Position numbers and translations under genes: made by a program. From Pyrenula massariospora (taxonomy: Eukaryota > Ascomycota > Eurotiomycetes > Pyrenulales > Pyrenulaceae), in the NCBI GenBank assembly GCA_021030905.1, contig JAGFMI010000020.1, positions 372,001 to 436,000 on the forward strand: a stretch of 64,000 nucleotides of DNA, given 5' to 3'. Under the pieces are notes generated by a model. The model saw only the letters and a program-made list of their open reading frames with translations, was not told the origin of the DNA and did no database searches. Shown here one piece after another: positions 52,454 to 63,564 of this stretch; position 1 is the stretch's first letter; each line of letters opens with the position of its first letter.

Positions 52454-53184
52454 GGCGGTATAGATTGTGAAATTCACAATCTGCGGAGGAATGTCAGCAA
52501 TTTTCCTCGCCGGCTTCTTACAAATCGGATCTTGAGGCGAAGGCGTGCACGGCCCTACGACTATCTCCGGTCTGCGGACGCTATCCGCTTTAGGATAGTC
52601 CCCGCCCTTCGGTCGTGACTTTTTTTCGTCTCTCGTTTCCGCAGTCTCGTTCCTACCCCATCGCTTACTACTCCCTGTATACCATTCTTTCCCTCGGTGA
52701 TTTGTAGATTCAAGTATAATGGCCTTTGAAGGCTTACAAACGTCATATTCCGGGATTTTTGATAGAGCACATGGGTATTTTACGCGGGGTATCGACTTTC
52801 GTATCTACCGTCCCACGTTGCGGAGGCCATCCATTTCGAGATAGCTATCGATGTTAAGGTGAGTTCCGGGAGTATGATGGCAGCCAAAATGTTTGGTAAT
52901 AGACAATATCAACGGAACACCTATTCCACCGCACCTGGTATCCCCACACCACTATAGAAGGTTGGAAAGGGATGGAAAAATGGCTCAAGGTCAGGTGGAA
53001 TAAGCCTTCGTTGATATAAATCCACCGACATGCCATGCTATCTTTCGGACTAAGATCTGAACGGTACCTACTGAGCTTTATCAGAAAACGTTATCACGGC
53101 ATTGTTTGCAGCGAGCTTCCGCCCATCTTGACATTGCATTGCACATCCAACTGTTGAAGATTGTCTCGTTCGAAATACCAGACA
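52454..53184. other. Bidirectional promoter region (regulator / dehydrogenase)
   Basis: Region of 731 bp without coding sequence. CGG triplets, the half-sites of zinc-cluster factors, occur several times (for example near 52515, 52570 and 52578), but no clear paired site was identified. Confidence 0.4.
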
Positions 53185-54283
53185 ATGTCAGACTTTGATT
53201 TAGAAAAGCAGTTTAAGGAGGTCCTTGAGACCGACTTCACTAAAACTACACACAGGGAACCATATTCAGCTATCCTCCCCTCAAGACCCGAGTTAAGCCA
53301 GGCTGGAAGAGTGGTACTGATAACTGGTGGCGGTACTGGCGTTGGTTACGCCACAGCTCGATCTTTCATCCAGGCTTCGGCGGATACCGTCATCATTGTC
53401 GGTCGTCGCGCTGATGTGCTGGAAGCTGCTGAATCCTCCCTCAGTCAAGAAGCGAAAAAGGCTGGTACCGGGACCAAGATCATCACTCGTCCCTGCGATG
53501 TCGCCAATCTAATTGAAATCGACGCTCTCTGGAAAAACCTGGCGACTCAGGGCATCATCGTTGATGTACTTGTCGCCAATGCCGCCAAATTTACCGAGAC
53601 TCAATCAATACTTGAGCTTGGCACAGACGAAGTCTGGTCTCAGCTTGAGGTTAATGCCAAGTCTCCACTGTATATTACGGAGAAGTTCTACTCTCAGCCA
53701 GGCGACAAACAGAAAGCAAGTGTATCCCTGTTTCCTGCATCCCTTCCTTGCTCCTATTCCTTGGAAGCAAGAGTGTTTCTAACCAGACAATCTCACAGTT
53801 CCTTGTCAACGTGTCGACTCAGGCAATCCACATGACAGGCCATCCCGGCGTAGCTGTGCGCCCAGCATACACCCTATCGAAGATGACTGGAACCTTGTTG
53901 TTCCAGCTCATTGCGCAGAATACGCCACCAGAGAAAATGCAGGTCGTCAGCTTCCATCCTGGACTCATATACAATGATATGTGGAAGTCAATGGGTCTGC
54001 CTCCTGACCCCTTTGACAATGGTGAGATAACCGTTCCAAGATCCGTACAATGTCTAGGGCCGATCAAAGCTAACCATCTCTCTCCTACGATCTAGACGAA
54101 CTCCCCGGTGATTTTGCAGTCTGGGCTACCACGAAGGAGGCTGCGTTCCTTCATGGCCGCTTTGTCTGGGCAGCGTGGGACGTCAACGAGCTTTCGACGG
54201 GCGAAATCAGGAAACGTATTGACGAGGACCCGTACTATCTCAGAACTTCGATTGTTGGGCTCAAAGGCGCACTGAAAGCTTAG
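53185..54283 (+). CDS. Short-chain dehydrogenase/reductase with a GC-AG intron
   Basis: NAD(P)-dependent oxidoreductase of 313 aa. Exons are 53185-53715, 53799-54021 and 54096-54283. Seen: LITGGGTGVGYATA cofactor motif, CDVANL acidic turn, VANAAK replacing the usual NNAG, and YTLSK catalytic Tyr/Lys with the Ser in FLVNVST. The first intron must start at GCAAGT (53716): this is the only donor that joins DKQK to FLVNVST in phase 0, a rare GC-AG intron. The second is standard GTGAGA...ATCTAG. The start at 53185 has good context (GACAATGTC); 53161 is an alternative. The protein lies beside a divergent Zn2Cys6 regulator. The substrate is unknown. Confidence 0.9.
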
Positions 54284-55545
54284 AAGTCAGAGCTTGCCAG
54301 ACCTTGGGACAGAGAAATCCTACGTGCGCACAATAGGAGCGACGAGGTTGGAGCTTACAATTAGACAGCTGTCTATGATTTATTGCTAGAACAATTTGCT
54401 CGACACAATCGCTTCCATTCGGGTTTCATTCAGGTTCCATTCGGGTCGTCTTGGTAAACTTGATTTGCGGATATCATGGCTGTAACGGTATTCAAGGACT
54501 TATCCGATCTAAGATCGGTGACCAGCGTTGGGTTAAAAACGTCTACCCCTATAAGTCAACAAGCAGGATTTGCTGTACAATGGTTACTAGCCAAGCATAC
54601 TGTGTAGCCAGTTGGTTGGTCAATGACATCTCACATTGGATATCTTAAAGTTAAGACACCCTTCTTCGTTAAATGATTCAGGGGATCCAAAGATGGTGTA
54701 ACGCGCTAAGGTCAATCTCTCACTATCATACAACTTCAGCCTGCCCCCTCGATCCTCAGGTTCAACTCTGACCAAGAGGTTCTCGCACGACTCAACCGTA
54801 GACTGCTCTGCCAAGAAAACTTCCAATACCTATCGATGTACTATGGCTACTATACTTGCGTAGAAATATCAACGCAGTCCACCTTGCGGTCGCTAGATCC
54901 CCCACCTAAACGACTCAAAGACTAAAACTATATCAACCGTCGTTCTATTTGAGATCGCGCAGGAAATAGATCCAAGTTATCCCCTATGGTGTTATGAATG
55001 TTGGGGGGTTTTCGATTGGTGTGCATCACTCCGTGCTAACCGTGCGTCGGGATGTTGCAGACTGAATTTAGAATAGCACGGATCGAGCCAGATCAATCGA
55101 AAAACACTCGACATTTATACCACCATAGAGGATAACATTGTCGCATCTCGACTTGCTCAGTCGCGGCTGTCGCGTCCGGAACTGGCTAGAAGCCGGTATT
55201 CCATAACTGGGACGAGGAGAGATTTCCAGATAAGGAGAAGCTCGTGTCGTATACTTTAGTGCGAGACTCCTGAGATCGAAGCCGAGGGCTAGAAATAGTG
55301 AGACTTCCGCACTCAGAGCTTTTGACGTTTCCTTTTAATGTAAAATTTGCTAATTACTACTATTATGGCCTTTTAAGAACTATTGATAGGCTATAGCTCT
55401 AAAGATTGAATCTTCTACTGAGGATCTTCAATCTATACATAGGGAAAGAATATCAAAATCAATGCGTGGTTGGTTGATGAACGCGTGTAACGAGTCCTTG
55501 TTAGTAAAATTGATAGGGTTAATAGTTGTAGGTGCGTTAGTCTCA
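54284..55545. other. 1.3-kb gene-poor region
   Basis: No gene supported. It includes short direct repeats near 54415 (CATTCGGGTTTCATTCAGG, then CCATTCGGGTCG) and a near-match to the copper motif, GACTTGCTCA, near 55154, which differs in its first base. Confidence 0.4.
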
Positions 55546-56220
55546 TTATTCCTGGGTCCCAGCTTTGGACTCCCCCTCATATGTATACTTCTCCACAACC
55601 TTGAAGCCCCGGTGCTGATAAAAACCTGCATCTACCAGCGGCTTCATTGCGTCTAGCGCACATCTCGTAATGCTCTCCTTCTCCATCCACTCAAATACCC
55701 ATTCCAACAGCATCGTCGCCGCGCCATGCCGCTGCCAGTCCGGGTCTGTTGCCAGAATCTGCACATATACGTTTGGCACACGCAGCTCCTTGACTTTGCA
55801 TTGGCGTGCGGCAATCGTGTTGAAGATCCATTCTATCCATTCGCGGTCCTTCGGATCTTCGATCTGCGGAAGCTCGATCTTGGGCGGTGGATCAGGGTTG
55901 ACTTTGCCGTGACCGTCATCAATGACTCCGTACTTTCCTCGGAAGACCCAGCACGTGATAAAGGCAATGGGTTCATCATGGTTAGAAGCTTTAGCGTAGA
56001 GGCGCTCAGGCGGGCCCTGAAAAAGGTACTTGAAGCGCTCGACATTGGCATCAAAGGCGTCCTCAGACGTGCCGCCGGGGTATAGAGAGGAGATGACTGG
56101 ATCATCTTTGTAGGCGCGGAACTCGACACTGAAGAGGGCTTTATAGTCGTCCTCCGAGAGACTGGAGCTAATTTTGAAGCTTTGAGATTTTTGAAGGGTC
56201 TGCGGAAGTATGGAGGGCAT
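55546..56220 (-). CDS. GNAT-family N-acetyltransferase
   Basis: Acetyl-CoA-dependent transferase of 224 aa, single exon. The acetyl-CoA site is visible as VQILATDPDWQRHGAATMLL (motif A with Q-R-H-G-A-A as the pyrophosphate loop), followed by the helix LEWVFEWMEK and the C-terminal GFYQHRGFKVVEKYTY, where the Tyr is the usual general acid. The N-terminal half with FRAYKDDPVISSLYPGG matches fungal GNAT proteins of unknown acceptor. Start at 56220; the protein length is normal for the family. Confidence 0.9.
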   Translation of the reverse strand: MPSILPQTLQKSQSFKISSSLSEDDYKALFSVEFRAYKDDPVISSLYPGGTSEDAFDANVERFKYLFQGPPERLYAKASNHDEPIAFITCWVFRGKYGVIDDGHGKVNPDPPPKIELPQIEDPKDREWIEWIFNTIAARQCKVKELRVPNVYVQILATDPDWQRHGAATMLLEWVFEWMEKESITRCALDAMKPLVDAGFYQHRGFKVVEKYTYEGESKAGTQE

Positions 56221-57023
56221 TTTGGATGGTCAGTGATCGTGGTTTCTCCGTAAGAAGTCGATCTGGATGGTAAGAAGAACTTTGATCGCGCCGTGGAAAG
56301 TGTCGCTGATCGAGCGCCCGAATTTCTGCAATTACTTGCGAGAGTGAGGTCAAAATCAGCGGCACAGCGTCGGCTCCGAAGCTGAGCCCGTATCTGCCGG
56401 TCTGTCTCTGGAACGACTGCTTTCCTTAGAGCAGCCGTCGAGTCGAAGCTATTTGATAGAAGAGCGAGGAAGTCTTACGTCCCGAATTCAAACACAAGCT
56501 AGAGTCAGCAGCCGCTGCATACACTCAGGAATCTATCACTTTCAAGTAAACTGCAGTCAAAGGTCTCCGTCGCGATTTAGCATTTTCAGCCCTTTCTGCG
56601 CGGTTAGGGGGTTAATCCAGTAGAGCTCTGGCACAATAGGCTGTGAGATATTTTCGTAAAAAATTAATTAACTACTGACGCCACTTTCCCGCATGAAGCT
56701 ATTGCATGCTATGCAGCGCTCCAAGCATTATTCAAAGCCAATGGAGCAGTGTGAAGCAGCAGTCGAACTTGCCAGCGACAAGGTAGTTTACGAGGTTCGC
56801 TACATCTCCGGGATGCATCGGGAATTGGGGGCGGGTAAGGCTGGACTTCGCGGCGAAAACTTTTTTCTGTTTTAGTATTAGCTCCGTTTCGAAGACTTGC
56901 AAATACCCTTCGAGCTTGTGCCGCAGAGAGTACGGCGTAATTCTTCTAGCGAAAGCTTCCTGTGAACTCAACTGATCGATACGGCAATTAGAAATCACCG
57001 TGACTACATGAAAGCATTCCTAA
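56221..57023. other. Intergenic region
   Basis: No supported gene. Short ORFs only. Confidence 0.35.
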
Positions 57024-57485
57024 TTATATGTAGAGCAGGTAAGCTATATAGTCGAAGACACACAACAGATCTATTGGTCCAATCTCGAAATTGGTCTCTG
57101 CCTCCTTGCCATCAACCTTCCCTCTATCTCCCCTATCTTGACCCGCTCCGTCGCTGAGAAGACCGTCAAAACGGTTCGCTCTATGATCTCCCTGCAGTCC
57201 CTGCGTTCGCGCCGCGGCGGCGAGCAAACCATTACCTATGCAACATCTTCATCATCTAAGACGAAGAGTATGTCGATAAAGACGAGCCAGGAGTCGGAAG
57301 GGTTGGAGATGTATGATTTGGAGGTTTCGGGGCGTGTACCGCCGGTGCCACCCTTGCCGAAGCCTATTTATGCGTCGAATGCGGCGATCTCCTCGGACTC
57401 GGCTTTAGGAAAGGACAAAGAAGGCTTTTTGGGGAATGAGGTGATTAAGAAGCAGAGTTCTATTATTGGATCTCGGATGTCGTGA
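57024..57485 (+). pseudogene. 3' remnant of a Pth11/rhodopsin-like membrane protein
   Basis: Only the last part of an integral-membrane protein is present. The frame opens at 57024 without a start codon and reads IYWSNLEIGLCLLAINLPS, matching the last predicted span of fungal rhodopsin-like (SAT4/Pth11-type) proteins, then a basic loop and a Ser-rich cytosolic tail that ends at 57485. The six upstream spans are missing from the DNA to the left; 56.2-57.0 kb shows no homologous stretches. Therefore I call a truncated remnant, not a spliced gene. The remaining tail is still open, suggesting that the truncation is recent. Confidence 0.55.
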
Positions 57486-58383
57486 AAACATGTGGTGTTG
57501 TGCCTCGCTAAGCAAATCTGGCATGTATACGCTCTAATATTCATTGAGCTACGAAATGCTCAAGGCTGGGGGTCAAATTCGCAGTCTAAGTTTTACGTAC
57601 ATTCAGTTTATAACCCTTTCCTTCTAATTTTCCCATCCACTCGTTGCTGACTCACCCCAACATGTTGGCAAAACCTCTTCTCGAGGCTTCATAATTGGCC
57701 CCCACCGCCAAGCCAAGTAGACATGCCATCTGCATCGCCTTATTCATCAGCGCTTGTTTTAGTTGGCTCCTCCACGTTTGATTAAGCTTTGCCTTTATCC
57801 AGGAACTGTGCTTATGCCGAAGATCTGCATTAGGAAGTTGCTAACTCTGGCGCCCCTCGAAAAATGCCCAGCACGACACTGATGCACTGACAGCCATGAA
57901 TCTAGTCTAGGAATGATACTAATGAAGTCGTTGCGGGTGTCGATTAATGTGACGATGGTTTTACGTTCCACAAATGATCCTGGAGCATTTCCAACGAGCT
58001 TTCCTAAGTTGAAAATCGATAGGAGAAGGCGCCCATGAATGATTTCCTTGGCATGGCCACCCGTTGACCAGTTCAAGAAACGCGATGCCGAAGCAACATG
58101 GTCCTGCCTCCCTCATATGCATAGGCACCGTTACACCTTTCTCCAAAGACGCTTTTTGAAACCGAAAGATGGAGCTCTGAGGCTGGTGCTGAGAAGTCTG
58201 TGTTGCTGTTCATCGGTTGACAACTGGCAAGCTGCTCTATAACATCAATATCAATGCCACATTTTTACGACGTGAGCTCGCTGCGATAAGTATAAAGTCT
58301 CTGTCCCTCACCTGTCCTGATGGAATCCATCGACTATTCTCCCCTTCAGCAAAGAGACCTCCAGTACTTTTCTATACTTCAAG
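57486..58383. other. Intergenic region upstream of the NLP gene
   Basis: Two overlapping minus-strand open stretches (58146-57961 and 58076-57795) look weakly protein-like but share no recognised family and lack a consistent start. The right end carries the NLP promoter with TATAAAG at 58291-58297. Confidence 0.4.
58291..58297 (+). promoter_or_regulatory. TATA box of the NLP gene
   Basis: TATAAAG, 87-93 bp upstream of the ATG at 58384. Confidence 0.55.
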
Positions 58384-59379
58384 ATGATAGGTATTACTGT
58401 CATCCCTGTCGCCCTAGCTCTCATCTCCAGAGCCTTGGCCAATGCACCGGTCGCCGATGATTTGTTCAAGAATAAAGACACGCAAATCCAGGCCGCGCAA
58501 TCCGCCGCACCGTACGTGTCCCTCCATACCTTTAGGATTAGGTATAAAATACTAACCTAACTAACATCCAGCGTCTACCGCTTCGGTTCCAAAGACATCT
58601 GTCCCCCAGAATCCGCCTCCTGGAACGGCGTGGCCAACGGCGGCCAACCCGCCAACAATGCCGACGGTAAATGCGCCAAGCTCCAGGCTACGAACGGCTT
58701 CTCCGAGATCCACATGTTCCCCACGTACTACTATGTCGCCTACTGCCAGGACATCGACCAGTACCGCATCCTCTACGATGTCTACTTCCCGGCCGACTTC
58801 GGCCACCGCCACGACTGGGAGTGGGTGGTGGTGATCTGGAAGCGGTGGGACAGCGACAAGACCAAGTGGATCCGGGATTCGGTTGTTTTGGAGCAGGACG
58901 GCAAACACATATATGAGAAGTGGAACGATATCCCGGAGACGAGCGATGAGTAAGTCCCCCCTTCCCTCTCTCCCTCCTTCCCACGCCGAACACCAAAGCC
59001 CTAGCCCATCCATCCACCCACCCACTCACCCACTAACCTTCCCCCTACCAGCAAAAACGACGTCCTCAAAACCAAACACCCCCAATCCCAACACCCAAAC
59101 ATCTACGTCGACCCCGCCCAGCACTCCATGCACACCAGCCCGCCCGGCGCCACCCCCGGGCGCCTCTTCCGCTTCAAGCGCGAGACCGCGCCGCCCATGC
59201 CCGGCCAGGACGGCGGCGCCAGCTACTGGTACTACAGCGCGGACTGGCTCGAGGACGGGACGACGGTGCCGTTCCCCAAGGACGCGAAGGACCCGAGCAA
59301 GCCGTGGGGGGAGTCGGATTCGTATCCGCAGAATTTTGGGCCGGGGAAGGCGTATGATATTTGTAAGAATATTAATTGA
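58384..59379 (+). CDS. Necrosis- and ethylene-inducing-like protein (NLP)
   Basis: Secreted effector-type protein of the NPP1/NLP family, known as a plant-membrane-active cytolysin in many fungi, though non-toxic members exist. Three exons: 58384-58511, 58572-58949 and 59052-59379 (277 aa). The introns are 60 and 102 bp (GTACGT...TCCAG, GTAAGT...ACCAG). A signal peptide is present at the N-terminus (ends near ALANA). The family heptapeptide GHRHDWE is intact in exon 2, as is the downstream region with a Ser/Tyr-rich SYWYY block and a C-terminal FGPGKAYDICKN. Cys count and length fit a complete type 1-like NLP. Exons 2 and 3 are GC-rich at wobble positions. No break seen. Whether it is cytolytic cannot be read from this sequence. 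Confidence 0.92.
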
Positions 59380-59782
59380 GTTGAGAGGGGGGGAGATGGG
59401 GGCTTTGTTGAAAGGAAGGGAGGGGCTTGTGCAGGCGCAGGGGTCTTGGTAGTGCGGGTTTCATTACCAGAAAAGATAAAGTGCGGTCTTGAGAGGAGTT
59501 GTTGGTGGTTCTTTTATTTGGGATTTCTCTGCTGCGTGGTTGAGGTATAGATTGCCGGCGCTCTAGACCAATTTTTAGTCTATCTTCGCGGAGTATAAGT
59601 AATGCAAAGATTTTGACAAGAGATGGTCCGTGCTTGTCAATGCCTACTAGGTGTCAGGATGGTTTATATCACCGAGATCTATCACTTCACCCGTGTAGAG
59701 CCATTCTCTTTGAATGGTGCTACATGTCTACTTCAATACCTAGGTGCTTGACGCCTAAATGATCTCGCTGCGGCTGTTAACT
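59380..59782. other. Intergenic region between convergent genes
   Basis: Spacer of 403 bp between the 3' ends of the NLP gene and the small gene at 59783. G-rich just after the NLP stop; no gene. Confidence 0.4.
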
Positions 59783-60371
59783 CTAGTCGATAAGCTTCAT
59801 ACTCAAGCTAGTCTCGTTGTGTGATCCTTGAAACATCCTCTCCAATTCCCGCGCATCTTCATCTCGTACCTTCAGCGTCACGCTCGTGCCCCGAAACTCC
59901 AATCGTCCGTTGTTCGCGAAGGTAGGATCAAGATTGGCGGAAAGGCGCCAACCTCGATCCGCTAATGTTGTGGCAAGAGCAAAGTAACTAGGACATTGGT
60001 CAATGGAGATTCTGGGAAGGGGGAGGGTCAAAGATACGCAAAATTCTCGGCGTTATTAGTAGTCAACTCTATAGTGGTGAGGAGCTGGATATTTCTCCAC
60101 CCAAAAGCAAATTCGTTTGGCCCACCCCCAGGAATATGCATATCACCTTCTAGATCTGAGGTATACAGACTCAGAAGCGAGCTCCCAGGAGAAGACTTCT
60201 TAAAGAATAGTGAAACTGAAGACTCACCAAGAAAAGGAATAAAATGGCAAAACTACAGATTGATGATTAATAACATCGTAACTCTCATGGTATTTTGAAA
60301 CGAACCTCGTGTACGAGAACGAAAGCAGTGATAGATGAAAAAGAATCCATGTTTAGGCTTGATAGATCCAT
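59783..60371 (-). CDS. Small protein of unknown function, probably three exons
   Basis: Proposed exons 60371-60306, 60252-60101 and 60011-59783 (148 aa). The last intron (60100-60012) has a clear TACTAATAAC branch site, a pyrimidine run and CCCAG acceptor, and joins NEFAFG to ISIDQCPSYF in frame. The first intron has a less usual GTTCGT donor, so the N-terminus is uncertain. Protein-like content: DMHIPGGGPNEFAFG, ALATTLADRGWRLSANL and GRLEFRGTSVTLKVRDED, with alternating charged beta-type segments at the end. No family recognised and no signal peptide evident. It lies close to the secreted-protein gene on the same strand. Confidence 0.42.
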
Positions 60372-60474
60372 GTTCAGAGGGACATCATCGTCGAGTGAAT
60401 GATATCGTGAGAATAATTGTGAAGAGCAAACCTACGATAATATCCGCCTTAGAATATTGGAGCAAGATAGAGAC

Positions 60475-61245
60475 TTAGGAGAGGTATACAGTCGTTACTC
60501 CGCGAATCAGAGGTTGTCCGGCGATAGTAGGGCCTTCAAATTGTCGCAGCCGCCCTTCATGGGTTATTTGGTAGGGGCCATATGTCTGAGCCTTGATATT
60601 TCCTGCTTGGCACCCATAGGTGGGACCCATGAAGACCTGAAGGGAATGACTGTTTAGTTTATAAACGTTCTCAGCACCTTGGTAGTTACTGACGCCGTTA
60701 CTTTCGTCTACCCATTCCTGGTACTGGGGATTATCTGCGGCACGGCTGGTTCGGAGCTCTTGTAACTGGTAACTAACAGGTAGATCGTTTAGGGGTGGAT
60801 TACTACGTAGCTTCCATCTTGAAAGACCACGTCTTATATCTTGAGGATCGTCATCACAATAATAACGATAGTTTGACGCAGCTCTATTGAGCTGTGGTGA
60901 CAGATTCGCAAGAGCACGGAAGACCCCTTGCATCCGCCGTTAGGGCAACTTGAAAGATTCCTTAGGGAAACCCCCACCTTTGACTCGTCGCAGTGCCTCC
61001 TGGTGATCACGACTTGGATTTGCCATATCAGCCTTGAAAATCTTTTGAAATAACTGTGGCGTATATGCATCCGTGGAACTTTCTAGTCTCACATAAGCCG
61101 ACCTCGCCATCTTCTGAGCCCCTAGAAGCGCGTTGAAAAATGCGTTGCCTGGAAACCGAGTACATGACTCGTCGACCCAAAAAGTATACTGCGCAGAGAT
61201 GAGAGAGACTAGAGCAAGCGTGATCAGGATTATGTAGGTTTTCAT
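60475..61245 (-). CDS. Small secreted protein, unknown family
   Basis: Exons are 61245-60978 and 60926-60475 (239 aa); the 51-bp intron has a CCCTAAC branch site and turns two overlapping frames into one protein through RRVKG-VFRALANLS. A clear signal peptide at the N-terminus (TYIILITLALVSLISAQ). The mature part starts YTFWVDESC and has AQKMARSAYVRL and NYRYYCDDDPQDIRRG, features that recall the N-terminal half of fungal secreted M35-like metallopeptidases. However, no HExxH zinc site is present, so an enzyme cannot be claimed. Length is short. Possibly a degenerate or non-catalytic relative acting as an effector. Confidence 0.7.
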
Positions 61246-62101
61246 GACAAACTTCGAATAAAGTGATAAATGGATCGTGTTAGGCTTACCATAAAGTCAA
61301 AGAGATATTGTTGAAAGAAATCACTGCTGGAGGACGATCTGGCGGAGATAAGCTAGTGACTTTTGCTATGCTTCGCCTTGTTAGATCAGAGTTTGGTGGA
61401 TGTTACACGAGTTCTTCAAACCAAATGGGGATGATTCTGGTTCAAGAGTAACAGTCGGATGCAGCCTACGCCTATCAGCCACACGAGGCTTACGGGGGGA
61501 ACGAAGAGACAGGACGACGAAAGTGTGGCGGGACACGGCACTGCCCTGGTTGGCACATAATAGACGTGGAGCAGCACCGTAGAGGCTTCCAGTCTTGGTT
61601 CGATATACAGCCTCTTGCGCAGCAGATGTTCTTTCGGACCTGCAGGAGTAGCTCCAGGACACGGCGTGATTCCGCGCTGATCATGTCTGGGAAAGCCGTT
61701 GGGGCGCGCGGCTATTTGAGGCTGGCTCGAGGCTGGTGACAGAAATCGTGGCCCCCCTACCGGCTAATAATCGGCCTGAGCAGCCTGAGGCGGGCCTTCG
61801 ACTTCTGTCACTCAGCCCTCGATTTCTCTCCGCATCTGATCCTGCCGAGGTCTCATAGCTAGAAGGATGCACCACGGCTTCAACATTGAAGACGATTACT
61901 TATCGGCCAATGCAGCCATAAATGACGGGCTTTCACTGCTACTAGGTATTTGTACCTAAATAGCCGACGCCTTTAGCAAGTGAATCGTCTTTCCGCAGCC
62001 ATCGGCGTTAGAACCCAGCTCAGGTAGGCGGTCGCAGCAGTCATTGACCTATCGCTCCAGCAATCTTACGACGAAAAAGAACCAGCATCTCTCCATTCAC
62101 C
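61246..62101. other. Bidirectional promoter region
   Basis: Region of 856 bp between the secreted-protein gene (leftward) and the enoyl-CoA hydratase gene (rightward). No coding sequence supported. Confidence 0.4.
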
Positions 62102-63233
62102 ATGTCGGGCAAACCTCGTGCAGACGTCGGCCTTCCCTCCTCATATTCTTCCCTCCCGTGGCAAGCGATTCGCGTCACCCATGTCCCAGAGAGTTCTCCA
62201 ACTACAACACCTGTCATACTTGTCACGCTCTATCGGCCAAAGAATAATAATGCGTTCAATTTTGTTATGGGGAACGAGCTCATGAAGATTTTCGGGCTGC
62301 TTTCGGTCGACGACCGTGTAAAGGCAATCGTTTTATGTGGGTATGGCAATCGGATGTTCAGTGCTGGCGCGGATCTCGACGTTGGATTTGCAGGAGGCAG
62401 TGGACGAGGGGAGAATGCGGGAGCGCGGAATGAGAAGAATGAGAGGGAGAGTGAACATAGAGACGGGTATGCACAACTTCCTTGTTACACTTGTTACCGG
62501 CGCGTCTTTAGGCTTCCAGACCTACGAACAGGGTCTTCAAGCACGTTTCGCTTGTGCCACGTTGCTGTGCAACAATGTCACGCCATTCAACTAACACGTA
62601 TTCAGAGGCGGTCGTATCTCCCTAGCTATCCACCACTGTTCAAAGCCCACCATTGTCGCTCTAAATGGCTCAGCCGTCGGCATCGGCATAACCATGACCC
62701 TCCCCGCCGCTATCCGTGTTGCTTCCGCTACAGCCAAGGTAGGCTTTGTCTTCTCCCGCCGAGGGCTCATTATGGAAGCCGCCTCCTCCTATTTCCTCCC
62801 ACGTCTGATCGGCATGTCTCGCGCTCAGCACCTAGTTACGACAGGCGCCGTCTACCCCGCAAACCACAAACTGCTTGATGGGCTGTTCTCTGAGATTCTC
62901 CCAACGCCAGAGAAGACAGTTGAACGTGCCATTGAGATCGCAGAGGATATCGCAAAAAATACATCGACGGTTTCAACAAGGTTGATGAGAGAACTGATGT
63001 GGCGCGGCCCCGACAGTGCAGAAGAGACCCACTTGCTGGACTCTAGGGTGATCTATGGTATGTTCGGATCGAAGGACAATGATGAAGGGGTGAAAAGCTT
63101 CTTTGAGAAACGATCTCCAAATTTCAAGGGCACGATGCTGGAAGACGCGCCGGCTGCATGGCCGTGGTGGACACCAGTGGATACGCGGAGCCCGGCGGAA
63201 ATCGCTGAAGCGAGAACGAAGGCGAAACTGTAA
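62102..63233 (+). CDS. Enoyl-CoA hydratase/isomerase, peroxisomal signal
   Basis: Crotonase-fold enzyme that hydrates or isomerises enoyl-CoA in fatty-acid beta-oxidation. Exons are 62102-62466 and 62606-63233 (330 aa); the 139-bp intron (GTATGC...TTCAG) joins HRDG to GRISLAIHHC in frame. Seen: first oxyanion loop MFSAGADLDVGF and the second ALNGSAVGIGITM, the acyl-CoA-binding core, then FVFSRRGLIMEAASS with the Glu of the active site. The C-terminus is AKL, a variant peroxisomal targeting signal type 1, so import into peroxisomes is likely. Length and motifs are intact. Confidence 0.92.
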
Positions 63234-63564
63234 GGTTGCACTTGCCTCAGCACTGTAATAGTCTATGATCACTCCTGCTACCTCAATTCTATTCTTAGAC
63301 CGAATTTCCGAGCCAACACGGAAACTTCTACACAGGCTCGGAGACTTCTCTGACCCCCCACGTATCTTTCCGAATCAGGCAATAAGCACTCCTGCATAGC
63401 TAGGTATAAAAGCTTTCCGCCTTGTATGCAAAATTTCGCCTTTACACTGTGTTGGCATCTGTGTCCATTTCTCCAAAGTTCCTCCAGTACACATCAGTCC
63501 TCCACCATTTTCTATTCTCTATCCCAACCCAAGCAATCCTCCTCTTCCCCACTCTACGCCCACC
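63234..63564. other. Intergenic region with methyltransferase promoter
   Basis: Spacer of 331 bp. TATAAAAG at 63405-63412 lies about 155 bp upstream of the ATG at 63565, followed by a pyrimidine-rich leader. Confidence 0.45.

Noticed and set aside
55154-55163. GACTTGCTCA, a near-copy of the copper motif
   Set aside because: Differs in the first base and is not near a metal-related gene; not counted among the exact copies.
57795-58146. Two overlapping minus-strand ORFs with weak protein character
   Set aside because: They use different frames, and I could find no splice that joins them into a recognisable family.
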